Source of the DNA: an uncultured Burkholderiales bacterium
Lineage (GTDB): Bacteria > Pseudomonadota > Gammaproteobacteria > Burkholderiales > Burkholderiaceae_C
Direction of reading: 5' to 3'
Assembly: GCA_937927685.1 (NCBI GenBank)
Contig: CALBSC010000068.1
Coordinates: forward strand, 1 to 27,896
DNA: 27,896 nt
The notes beneath the pieces are model-generated. The model was not told where the DNA came from. It was given only the letters and a program-made list of their open reading frames with translations, and ran no database searches. The translations under genes were made by a program, and so were the position numbers. Below are positions 15,730-23,583 of the stretch, in pieces (within the stretch, counting starts at the first letter, position 1; each line of letters starts with the position of its first letter).

Positions 15730-17459
15730 GAGCGTACGGTTCCGCCTGAACGGGTACGGCCGGGCCGCTTGGCTGCCGCTCCGGGGTCAGCCGGGGTGGA
15801 CTTCGCCTCGAGGGGGGCCGCGCCCTCCAGCATTTCGCGGGCATGGGCCAGGGTGGTGTCCGAGAGACGCTCGCCGCTCAGCATGCGGGCGATCTCGCTC
15901 ACGCGTTCCTCCCGGTCGATGGGGCGCACATGGCTGGAGGTGCCCTGGGCATCGGCCTGCTTGGCCACCAGCAGGTGGTGGTCTGCACACGACGCCACCT
16001 GGGGCAGGTGGGTCACGGCCATCACCTGCCTGTCGCGTCCCAGTTGCTTCATCAAACGGCCCACGGTATCGGCCACGGCACCGCCCACGCCGGCATCCAC
16101 CTCGTCAAAGATCAGCGTCTGAGCCGTGCCCAAACGGCTCGTGGTCACGGCAATGGCCAGTGCGATGCGTGAGAGTTCGCCACCCGACGCCACTTTGCCG
16201 ATGGGACGCGGTGTGCTCCCCGGGTGGCCCGCCACCAGAAACACCACGGTTTCCAGACCACTCGCGCTGGGTTCGCAGGCATCGAGTTGCACCTCAAAGC
16301 GACCCCCCGCCATGCCCAGGCCTTGCATGGCCTGTGTGATGGCGTCGGCCAGCCGGGGCGCGGCTTGCTGACGGGCGCGGGACAACTGGCGCGCCTGGGT
16401 CTGGTAGGCCGCCTGCGCAGCCTCGACCTGCTGACGCAGCCCGTCGAGGTCTGACGCCTGATCAAGCCGCAACAGTTCCTGCTTCCAGCCTTCCCACAAA
16501 CCGGCCAGATCGGCGGGCGGACGCTTGTAGCGGCGTGCCAGACCCATCCACTGGGACAGGCGGTCGTCCAGCGAAGCCAGGCGCTGCGGGTCGAGGTCGC
16601 TGCGTCGCAACCAGGTTTGCAGCGAATGCACCGCATCCTCCGCTTGCGCCAGGCTGGAGGCGAGCACCTCGGCCACGGGGGCAAATGCCGGTTCGATGGC
16701 CGTGTGCTCTTGTAACTGGTTGACCACGCGGCTGAGTTCGCGCAGCACGCCGCCCTGGTCGTCCTGCAGGTGGGTCAGGGCCGACTCGGCCGCTTCCATC
16801 AGGGTGCGGGCGTGAGAGAGTCGGGTGTGCTGGGTGTTGAGCTCGTCCCATTCGTCCAGGCCAGGCGCGAGTTTGTCCACTTCGCCAATTTGCCAGGCGA
16901 GGCGCTCGCGCTCCTGTTGCAACCGGTCCTGGGTTTGCAAGGCATCGTCGAGCGTGCGCTGAGCCTCGCGCCAGGCGGTCCACAGCGCCAGTAACGGCGC
17001 GGTGGACGTGCCCGCATAGGCGTCCAGCAGTCCCCGCACCGACTCTGCACGGGTCAGGCTTTGCCAGGCGTGTTGGCCGTGGATGTCCACCAGGGCATCA
17101 CCGACCTCTCGCAACTGGGTGGCGGTGGCCGCGCTGCCGTTGATCCAGGCGCGGCTTTTTCCCTGGGTGTCGATGACGCGTCGCAGCAGCAGGCTCTCGC
17201 CCGAGGCAAATCCGGCCTCATCCAGCCAGGTGTCGAGGTGCGGCGCGGGGTCGAACTCGGCGCTGATTTCGCAGCGCTGCGCCCCTTCGCGGATGACAGA
17301 GCTCTCGGCCCGCGAACCCAGCACCAGCTGCAAGGCGTCAATCAGGATGGACTTGCCCGCGCCGGTTTCGCCCGTGAGCACGCTGAACCCGTGGTCCAGC
17401 TCGAGTTCGAGTTCGCGCACGATGACGAAATCGCGCAGACTGATGCGTTTGAGACTCAT
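15726..17459 (-). CDS. recN: DNA repair protein RecN
   Basis: RecN is an SMC-like ATPase that acts early in double-strand-break repair. The 577-residue protein has Walker A GETGAGKS (30-37), a central Glu/Gln/Arg-rich region likely to form coiled coils (about 155-375), an ABC signature region near ASGGELSRIALA, and Walker B LIFDEVD with catalytic E453. A basic, Pro/Ala/Gly-rich tail of about 30 residues extends beyond the ATPase core. It starts inside the end of nadK (ATGA, 17456-17459) and ends inside the rapZ start. No LexA (SOS) box is seen nearby; being downstream of nadK, it lacks its own visible promoter. Confidence 0.96.
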   Translation of the reverse strand: MSLKRISLRDFVIVRELELELDHGFSVLTGETGAGKSILIDALQLVLGSRAESSVIREGAQRCEISAEFDPAPHLDTWLDEAGFASGESLLLRRVIDTQGKSRAWINGSAATATQLREVGDALVDIHGQHAWQSLTRAESVRGLLDAYAGTSTAPLLALWTAWREAQRTLDDALQTQDRLQQERERLAWQIGEVDKLAPGLDEWDELNTQHTRLSHARTLMEAAESALTHLQDDQGGVLRELSRVVNQLQEHTAIEPAFAPVAEVLASSLAQAEDAVHSLQTWLRRSDLDPQRLASLDDRLSQWMGLARRYKRPPADLAGLWEGWKQELLRLDQASDLDGLRQQVEAAQAAYQTQARQLSRARQQAAPRLADAITQAMQGLGMAGGRFEVQLDACEPSASGLETVVFLVAGHPGSTPRPIGKVASGGELSRIALAIAVTTSRLGTAQTLIFDEVDAGVGGAVADTVGRLMKQLGRDRQVMAVTHLPQVASCADHHLLVAKQADAQGTSSHVRPIDREERVSEIARMLSGERLSDTTLAHAREMLEGAAPLEAKSTPADPGAAAKRPGRTRSGGTVRS

Positions 17460-18352
17460 GCCGCCCCTTCGTTCCAGTGAAGCTTCTTGCGCAGTGTGTC
17501 AAAGTAACTCCACCCGTGGGGGTGCAAAAACAGGGCATGGTGCTGTGAACGGCGCACCATGATCCGGTCGCCCGGCAACAGCGAGGCCAGCGACTGCATG
17601 TCAAAGTTGGCGCTGGCGTCTCGTCCCGACACCAGTTCGACCACGATTTCGCCCGGATCGGCCAGCACCAGAGGGCGGTTGGACAGGGTGTGCGGTGCGA
17701 TCGGCACCAGTAACCAGCCGCGCAACGAGGGGTACAGCAGCGGCCCGCCTGCAGACAGGGCGTAGGCGGTGGACCCCGTGGGCGTGGAGATGATCAACCC
17801 ATCTGCGCGCTGCGTGGCCACAAAATGCCCGTCAACCTCGATGCGCATCTCCACCATGCCCGAGGTGCCGCCCCGGTTGACCACCACGTCGTTGAGCGCC
17901 AGAGCGTCGAACACGCACCGGTCGTCCCGCATCACCTTGGCGTGCAACAGGCTGCGCCGGTCCTCGATGTACTCGCCTTGCAGCATGGGGCGCAGCGTGG
18001 CCTCGATCTTGTCCAGCGGAATGTCGGTGATGAAGCCCAGCCGTCCCTGGTTGATGCCGATCAACGGCACGCCGTAGGGGGCCAACTGGCGGCCAAAGCC
18101 CAGCATGGTGCCGTCCCCGCCCACCACCAGCGCCAGATCGCAGTCGGCGCCGATGCCCTTGACGTCCAGTTCCTGGTGCCCGCTCATGCCCAGGTGAGCC
18201 GCCGTCTCCTGCTCGATGGTCACATCACACCCTTGGTCGTGCAGGAAGTGGGTGAGCTTGTCCAGCACCTGGCGTGACGCAGTCAAGGCGCTGCCCACGA
18301 GAGTGGCATGGGTTTTACCGATCAGGGCAATATGCCGGAATTGGGACTTCAT
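17456..18352 (-). CDS. nadK: NAD kinase
   Basis: NadK phosphorylates NAD+ to NADP+. The 298-residue protein shows the family GGDGTMLG motif (78-85), the NQGRLGF segment (101-107) and the conserved TPTGSTAYALSAGGP motif. I choose the ATG at 18352; an in-frame TTG at 18358 would add only two residues. The gene is first of the nadK-recN-rapZ unit and diverges from hrcA with only 33 bases between start codons. A nadK/recN/hrcA neighbourhood is common in proteobacteria. Confidence 0.96.
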   Translation of the reverse strand: MKSQFRHIALIGKTHATLVGSALTASRQVLDKLTHFLHDQGCDVTIEQETAAHLGMSGHQELDVKGIGADCDLALVVGGDGTMLGFGRQLAPYGVPLIGINQGRLGFITDIPLDKIEATLRPMLQGEYIEDRRSLLHAKVMRDDRCVFDALALNDVVVNRGGTSGMVEMRIEVDGHFVATQRADGLIISTPTGSTAYALSAGGPLLYPSLRGWLLVPIAPHTLSNRPLVLADPGEIVVELVSGRDASANFDMQSLASLLPGDRIMVRRSQHHALFLHPHGWSYFDTLRKKLHWNEGAA

Positions 18353-18385
18353 GCGCAAATTACATCACTAAAATGCATCGCTACC

Positions 18386-19393
18386 ATGACTCACCTTGAC
18401 GAACGCGCCAAGTTGTTGCTCAAAGCCCTCGTTGAGCGCTACATCGCGGACGGCCAGCCGGTCGGCTCGCGCACCTTGTCACGCGCGAGCGGACTGGAAC
18501 TCTCGCCCGCCACCATCCGCAATGTCATGTCCGACCTGGAGGAGCTGGGGCTGATCGCCAGCCCGCACACCTCGGCCGGTCGTATTCCCACGGCGCGCGG
18601 CTACCGGTTGTTTGTCGACACCATGCTGACGGCCCGTCGCGAGTCCTTCGAGGCGGCACCCCTGACCCCTGACCAGCCGCAAAAAGTCATTGCCAGCGCG
18701 GCCCAACTGTTGTCCAACCTGTCGCATTTTGTCGGGGTGGTGATGGCACCGCGCCGCACCACGGTGTTTCGCCACATCGAATTCCTGCGCCTGTCGGACC
18801 GGCGCTTCCTGGTGATCATCGTGTCCCCCGACGGGGACGTGCAAAACCGCGTCATCTTTACCGAATCCGACTACACCCAGGACCAGTTGCTGACGGCGGC
18901 CAATTTCCTGAACGCTCACTATGCCGGCATGGCCATCGAGCAAGTGCGCGAGAAGCTCCAGCACGAGGTGGAATCCCTGCGGGGCGAGATTGCGACCCTG
19001 ATGAAAGCGGCGGTGCAGGTGAGTTCCGAAGCCCTGACCCAGACCCAGGACGAGGTGGTCGTCAGCGGTGAGCGCAACCTGCTGTCGGTGAGCGACTTCA
19101 ACAGCGACATGGGGCAACTGCGCCGGGCCTTCGATTTGTTCGAACAAAAAGCCCAGCTGATCCGGTTGCTGGACGTGTCGGCCCAGGCGGAGGGCGTGCG
19201 CATCTTCATCGGCGGTGAAAGCCAGATTGTTCCGGTGGAGGAGTTGTCCGTCGTCAGTTCGCCTTACGAGGTGGACGGTCTGGTGGTGGGAACGCTCGGG
19301 GTGATCGGTCCCACCCGCATGCCCTATGACCGCATGATCCAGATCGTGGACATCACGGCTAAACTGGTGAGCAATGCGCTCAGTCACAAATAG
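18386..19393 (+). CDS. hrcA: Heat-inducible transcription repressor HrcA
   Basis: HrcA represses chaperone genes (groESL, sometimes dnaK) by binding CIRCE elements, with GroEL as its folding sensor. The 335-residue protein has an N-terminal winged-helix domain (about 1-75, including LSPATIRNVMSDLEELGLI) and the HrcA C-terminal domain, including an inserted dimerisation region and the GEHN-like patch (SGERNLL). The open frame extends upstream, but the ATG at 18386 gives the family N-terminus. A TAAAAT (18369-18374) only 11 bases before the ATG could be a -10 element, which would give a near-leaderless mRNA. No CIRCE sequence (TTAGCACTC-N9-GAGTGCTAA) is present in the window, so the targets, and any autoregulation site, lie elsewhere or are absent. 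Confidence 0.95.
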   Translation: MTHLDERAKLLLKALVERYIADGQPVGSRTLSRASGLELSPATIRNVMSDLEELGLIASPHTSAGRIPTARGYRLFVDTMLTARRESFEAAPLTPDQPQKVIASAAQLLSNLSHFVGVVMAPRRTTVFRHIEFLRLSDRRFLVIIVSPDGDVQNRVIFTESDYTQDQLLTAANFLNAHYAGMAIEQVREKLQHEVESLRGEIATLMKAAVQVSSEALTQTQDEVVVSGERNLLSVSDFNSDMGQLRRAFDLFEQKAQLIRLLDVSAQAEGVRIFIGGESQIVPVEELSVVSSPYEVDGLVVGTLGVIGPTRMPYDRMIQIVDITAKLVSNALSHK

Positions 19394-19545
19394 GGCATCA
19401 ACACCCTGACCCTGCAAAGGGCGGCACGAGCAAGTGCATGTGCATGTCAAATGAAATCCCCATGGGCCGTTCAGCATGGGCCCATGACGGACAACCCATG
19501 CGCAAGGCCTGACACCCGATGACCCACCATGCAAAGGAATCCACG

Positions 19546-19992
19546 ATGAGCCGCGGACTGAGTGATTTGCAGATCGGACAACGCTTCGAGTCCCCCACGG
19601 TCACCCTGGACAAGGCGCAGGCGCTGGATTTTGCGCGGCAGTTCGACCCGCAGCCGTTTCACCTGGACGAAGCGGCTGCCAGCCAGTCGCTGTTCAAAGG
19701 CCTGGCCACCAGTGGCTGGTACACCGCGTCGATGTGCTTTCGGCTGTTCCACGATTCCCAGCTGGATTTGCATGGGGGCATCATCGGCCGTCAGATCGAG
19801 TCGATGCAATGGCCACGGCCCGTGCGTCCGGGTGACACCCTGCGTGTCGTGACCACGGTGGCACGGCTGGAGCGGTCCGAGAAGAACCCCCGCTACGGCA
19901 TGGTGGTCTTTGACCATGAGGCGAAAAACCAGCACGGGGAGATTGTTTTTTTCATGCGCTCGCATGTGTTGGCGCAAGACCCGGTGCCTTGA
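19546..19992 (+). CDS. MaoC-family (R)-specific hydratase/dehydratase
   Basis: A 148-residue hot-dog-fold protein of the MaoC family, which hydrates enoyl-CoA or dehydrates 3-hydroxyacyl-CoA. The catalytic pair is visible as D34 and H39 in FDPQPFHLDEAAA, followed by FKGLATSGWYT. The start at 19546 is chosen because AAGGA (19533-19537) lies 8 bases upstream; an earlier in-frame ATG at 19519 lacks this. The exact substrate is unknown: fatty-acid beta-oxidation, polyhydroxyalkanoate supply and mesaconyl-type acids are all possible. It is 152 bases downstream of hrcA, probably a separate unit. An inverted repeat ATGGGCC/GGCCCAT lies in that gap but has no T-run. Confidence 0.88.
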   Translation: MSRGLSDLQIGQRFESPTVTLDKAQALDFARQFDPQPFHLDEAAASQSLFKGLATSGWYTASMCFRLFHDSQLDLHGGIIGRQIESMQWPRPVRPGDTLRVVTTVARLERSEKNPRYGMVVFDHEAKNQHGEIVFFMRSHVLAQDPVP

Positions 19993-20008
19993 ACGCTGCA
20001 GCGAATCT

Positions 20009-20032
20009 GGCTGAAACGACGCGCCTTCAGCC
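20009..20032. terminator. Possible weak terminator hairpin between MaoC gene and flagellin
   Basis: GGCTGAA (20009-20015) and TTCAGCC (20026-20032) form a 7-bp stem with a 10-base loop between two convergent genes. There is no clear T-run on either strand, so intrinsic termination is uncertain. A 13-base near-perfect tandem repeat (20058-20083) lies between this hairpin and the flagellin stop. Confidence 0.3.
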
Positions 20033-20105
20033 TGTCTGTGAAAGTGCAGGACATCGGCAATGACCGGTATCAATGACCGGCATGGCTGTCACACCAGGGC
20101 GCGCA

Positions 20106-23100
20106 TCACTGCAACAACTTGAGCACGGTTTGCTGGTTGGTGTTGGCCTGGGCCAGGATGGCGGTGGCGGCTTGCTGGATGATTTGCGCGCGTGCCATGT
20201 CGCTGCTTTCCGCGGCGTAGTCGGCGTCCTCGATCTTGCTGCGCGAGGCGGACATGTTGGTGTAGGTGTCGTACAGGTTGCTCACGCTGTACTCGAGGCG
20301 GTTCATCACGGCGCCCATGTTGGCGCGGGCCTGATTCACCTGGTAGAGCGCGGCGTCCAGGCTCAGCAGCACATTGCTGGCGCTTTGTTGGTCCAGCACA
20401 TGACTGGGGGGCGGCTCGACCGTCAGGCCCACCTGTAGCGGAGGGGCGTTGGGGTCGGCGTGGTACAGGTTGCTCAGCAGGGCCTCACTGCTTTTACGCA
20501 CGATGGCGTCGCCACGGTGAGTCTGGGCGGGCGAATTCATGGCGCCCCGGGTCACGCCGGTCAGGCTGTTGCCGGTGATGCCGGTGTAGGTGATCAGTTC
20601 GTTGTCGATGTAGACCGTGCCGGTGGAAGGAAACCCTTCGGTGGATCGAACGGGAATGGTGGTGGTGACCGCGTCGATGTCCTGGCCGAGTGTGGTGCGC
20701 CCCAGGCCGTTTCGCAGGGAAACGACATCCGAGCCCGGCAAGGTGCCAGGGGCCGGCTCTGGCGGCAAGTAGGTCTGGTTGGCGTCCCAGGTCACGAGGT
20801 GGGTGATGGACCCTTGAGCGCCGAAATCGGGCATGTCGATGCTGATTTTTTCGCCGACCCGGCTGCCCACCTGGAAGTCCATGCGGCTCACCGCAGGGGG
20901 CTGGTAGTGTTCGGCCTGGATGCTGGAGATCACGGAGGCGTCGGTCTCGGTGAAGCCCAGTGCGGCGAAGCGGCTGTAGGCCGGGACGATGCTGTCAACC
21001 TTCACCGAAAACGGGGGACTGCCTTGCGAGGTCAGGACATCGTTGACCGCAAAGTTGTTGCCCGGGTTGAGCACCCAGGGCGTCAGCACCGGAACGGTGG
21101 GGGGGCTGCTGATCACGCGCACGGTGGCGTGATCGCCCTGGCTGTTGACCATGGGGTAGTCCCCATCGGCCGGTGCCTGCGAGCCGTTGGCGTAGGAGAC
21201 AGCGCCGATGCTGCCCTGCACCATCGCCGCCGGCCCCGCCTGGATGGCAATGTCGCGCGCGGCTTGCAGCACGACCCCGGCGTAGAAGGTGGTACCCAAC
21301 CGGGCCTCGCCATCCAGCCCATGGGAAATGCCCGGCAGGGGGTGGACCGTGTTGCCACCGGCGGGCACATAGCCCAGACCAAACTCCGACGCCGTCAGGT
21401 TGTCGGAGGAGGTATTGGCCAGCACGCCCGAATCTTTCATGAACCAGACCGACACATTGCGGCCGTCCCGCGCTTTGAGACTGATGCCGCCCGTGCCGTT
21501 GTCCACGGCGTCCACGCCGGTCAGGCTGCTCTTCTCATTGATGAGTCCGAGCACGCCATGCTTTCTGTCCGCGGCGGTGGTCCACAGCCGCATGTCGACA
21601 TCGATCCGCTGCCCGTTGAGAAACAGGGCGGCGGGATCGTGAAAGTCGGTGGTCATGCCGGTGCCGTTGATCAGCACCGGTTGCACGAGGGCCGTGACCC
21701 CGGTTTTTTCTGTCATGGTGTTGACGGCTGCGGCCAGCGCAATCCCGCTGGCGGCCCGTGAACTGGTGTCGGTGGCGGTGTTGGACACCATGTCGTCGGT
21801 CGCCTTGGCCGCAGGGATGGTCACGCCATTGATGAGCAAGTCGCCATCGTGCAAATATTGGATGTCCTGCATCCGGCTGACCATGGCGCGCTCGGCCGTG
21901 ACCACGGTGGAGACGTTGGCCGCGGTGTAATTGCCCGCCAGCAAGCCCGAATGCTGCAGGTCACCTTCCAGGGCGGCGGCCACCTTGAGCCCCTTGCCCG
22001 CCTGAACGGCCAGCGAGTAGGTGCCGACCTGCACCCCACGGTTGACACCGATCATGGCGGCAAAGCGGGCGTTGTCACCCGAAAACATTTCGACATCGAT
22101 GTTGCGTCCGTCCTCGGCGACCAGCGAGATGCCGCCATCGGTCAGCCGGCTGTCGATGGCTCGGATGCCCGTGCGATCGGTCAGGGCGTTGATGGCCGCC
22201 AGCACCTGTTGCCGGGTGATTTCGCTGTCCGTGGAGGACGTGGTGATCTGCGCAGTCAGATACCCGTTGATGTTGAGGGTGCCGGTCATGGTGCCCAGCT
22301 CGGACATGGCACGCCCGCTCATGAGGTTGCGGTTGACCACCGCGGTCACGCCGGTCTGGCTGCTGAAGCGGTTGATCTGGGCAGCCTTGGTGATGGCACT
22401 GGCCGCAGCGTTGCCCGCCGGAGAAGCGGTATCGAGCACCTCATGGGGCTGGATCGCAATGTCCACACCGTTCAGGCTGAGGTCCTTGTTGGCGATCACG
22501 CCCAGGTCCGCCGAGCTGTCGATGCTGATTTCCAGCCGCTGCCCGTTCAGATCCGTCACGTCCCGGGTGCTGAAGTCCAGGGCCGCGCTCATCAGGTCCG
22601 CACGGTCGAAGAGCCGCACCGTGCCGTGCAGGGTGTCCGTGTTCGCGTTGTCGATGTCGAGCGTGGTGACTGAGCCGTCGAGCGCCACAAACTGAGCCGA
22701 GCCGCTGCCCGTGAAGTCGAGCACGATCTTGCCCTTGTGCGTGAAATTCACCGGCGAGCTCAGTTGCAACTCAGACTGACTGACGGTGGTGGGCGAGGTG
22801 CGGGGGTCATACAGTTGCCCTGTCAGGGCCTTCTGTCCGCCATATTGCTGCGTCCACTGCCCGGCCGACACGGTCTTGTAGAGGGCCTTGGGGGCGACCG
22901 AGGTGCCCGCTTTGGCATCCATCAGGCTCATGCCGTTCCAGCGCGTGTTGCGACTGACGGCCACGATGTCCTGCTTGAGTTGCTGGTATTCCAGGTCCAT
23001 CGCATGGCGTTGGCCGTCGGAGTAAGTGCCGTTGGATGCCTGAACGGCCAATTCACGCATGCGTTGCAACCGGTCGCCGATCTGCCCCGCAGCGCTTTCA

Positions 23101-23330
23101 GCCGTCTGGATCATGCCAATGCCGTTGTTGGCATTCTGGATGGCCTGGTGCGTGCCCCGGATCAACTCGCTCATGCGAGCGGCAATGGCCAAGCCTGCCG
23201 CATCGTCGCGAGCGGAGTTGATGCGCTTGCCGGTCGACAGGCGCTCCATGGCAACACTTTGCCGGCGCTCGACCATGGAGAGCGCTGCCTGAGCAAATTG
23301 AGCCCGAATATTGGTGTTGATGACGTTCAT
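20106..23330 (-). CDS. fliC: Giant flagellin (about 1074 residues)
   Basis: This protein should be the subunit of the flagellar filament, secreted through the flagellar type III apparatus. The N-terminal D0/D1 core (about 1-140) is canonical: MNVINTN, then LSTGKRINSARDDAAGLAIA, then LQRMRELAVQASNGT. So is the C-terminal core (about 980-1074), with NMSASRSKIEDADYAAE and the final LKLLQ. Between them lies an unusually large insert of about 840 residues; common flagellins total 300-550. The insert holds two tandem units (about 284-475 and 495-705), each with hook-IN-like motifs (TGVTAVV/TGVTALV and GGISLxAxDGRN). It also has a phage-tail-like segment at about 877-944. No cysteine is seen. The frame is open well upstream; the ATG at 23330 gives the standard N-terminus, and an ATG at 23363 would add 11 residues. 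Neither has a good Shine-Dalgarno. No other flagellar gene is nearby. Confidence 0.9.
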   Translation of the reverse strand: MNVINTNIRAQFAQAALSMVERRQSVAMERLSTGKRINSARDDAAGLAIAARMSELIRGTHQAIQNANNGIGMIQTAESAAGQIGDRLQRMRELAVQASNGTYSDGQRHAMDLEYQQLKQDIVAVSRNTRWNGMSLMDAKAGTSVAPKALYKTVSAGQWTQQYGGQKALTGQLYDPRTSPTTVSQSELQLSSPVNFTHKGKIVLDFTGSGSAQFVALDGSVTTLDIDNANTDTLHGTVRLFDRADLMSAALDFSTRDVTDLNGQRLEISIDSSADLGVIANKDLSLNGVDIAIQPHEVLDTASPAGNAAASAITKAAQINRFSSQTGVTAVVNRNLMSGRAMSELGTMTGTLNINGYLTAQITTSSTDSEITRQQVLAAINALTDRTGIRAIDSRLTDGGISLVAEDGRNIDVEMFSGDNARFAAMIGVNRGVQVGTYSLAVQAGKGLKVAAALEGDLQHSGLLAGNYTAANVSTVVTAERAMVSRMQDIQYLHDGDLLINGVTIPAAKATDDMVSNTATDTSSRAASGIALAAAVNTMTEKTGVTALVQPVLINGTGMTTDFHDPAALFLNGQRIDVDMRLWTTAADRKHGVLGLINEKSSLTGVDAVDNGTGGISLKARDGRNVSVWFMKDSGVLANTSSDNLTASEFGLGYVPAGGNTVHPLPGISHGLDGEARLGTTFYAGVVLQAARDIAIQAGPAAMVQGSIGAVSYANGSQAPADGDYPMVNSQGDHATVRVISSPPTVPVLTPWVLNPGNNFAVNDVLTSQGSPPFSVKVDSIVPAYSRFAALGFTETDASVISSIQAEHYQPPAVSRMDFQVGSRVGEKISIDMPDFGAQGSITHLVTWDANQTYLPPEPAPGTLPGSDVVSLRNGLGRTTLGQDIDAVTTTIPVRSTEGFPSTGTVYIDNELITYTGITGNSLTGVTRGAMNSPAQTHRGDAIVRKSSEALLSNLYHADPNAPPLQVGLTVEPPPSHVLDQQSASNVLLSLDAALYQVNQARANMGAVMNRLEYSVSNLYDTYTNMSASRSKIEDADYAAESSDMARAQIIQQAATAILAQANTNQQTVLKLLQ

Positions 23331-23583
23331 GGCATTGGCTGTCAGCAGGTTTGCAAGTTTCATGCCCTGAAAATTAACCGCTTGGTATTCGTCTGTCGAG
23401 CCGTTGTGGGGCCGGCCCCTGTCAAAAATTCCACGGTCGGGCGCCTGCCCCCTCGCCAGCGCCAAGGCTTTCCCTAGGTGACAACAGCAGGGAACACCCG
23501 CCCCCCGCAACGTCAACGCGGCGCTATAGTGGTTCGCGCCAGACCTTGACGTCGAGGCACCACAACAGTTTTCGGAGACCACC
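23331..23583. other. Divergent intergenic region, flagellin/tctC
   Basis: These 253 bases separate two divergent genes. I searched for a flagellar sigma-28 promoter (TAAA-N15-GCCGATAA) and a sigma-54 -24/-12 element reading toward the flagellin and found no good match. TTGACA occurs on the minus strand, with only a poor -10 partner. A perfect 12-base palindrome GGGGCCGGCCCC lies at 23408-23419. On the plus strand TATAGT (23525-23530) could be a -10 for tctC, but no -35 is seen. Confidence 0.4.

Noticed and set aside
18353..18385. CIRCE operator before hrcA
   Set aside because: I searched this gap and the rest of the window for TTAGCACTC-N9-GAGTGCTAA and found no match.
18479..19534. A 351-codon open frame antisense to hrcA
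   Set aside because: Shadow frame; hrcA has clear HTH and HrcA-domain similarity.
20460..22673. Long open frames antisense to the flagellin (20460-21761 and 21849-22673)
   Set aside because: They show typical low-information composition. The flagellin frame is supported by canonical ends and internal repeats.
23500..23530. A full sigma-70 promoter for tctC
   Set aside because: TATAGT at 23525 is a fair -10, but the -35 position is a C-run, so I do not annotate a promoter.
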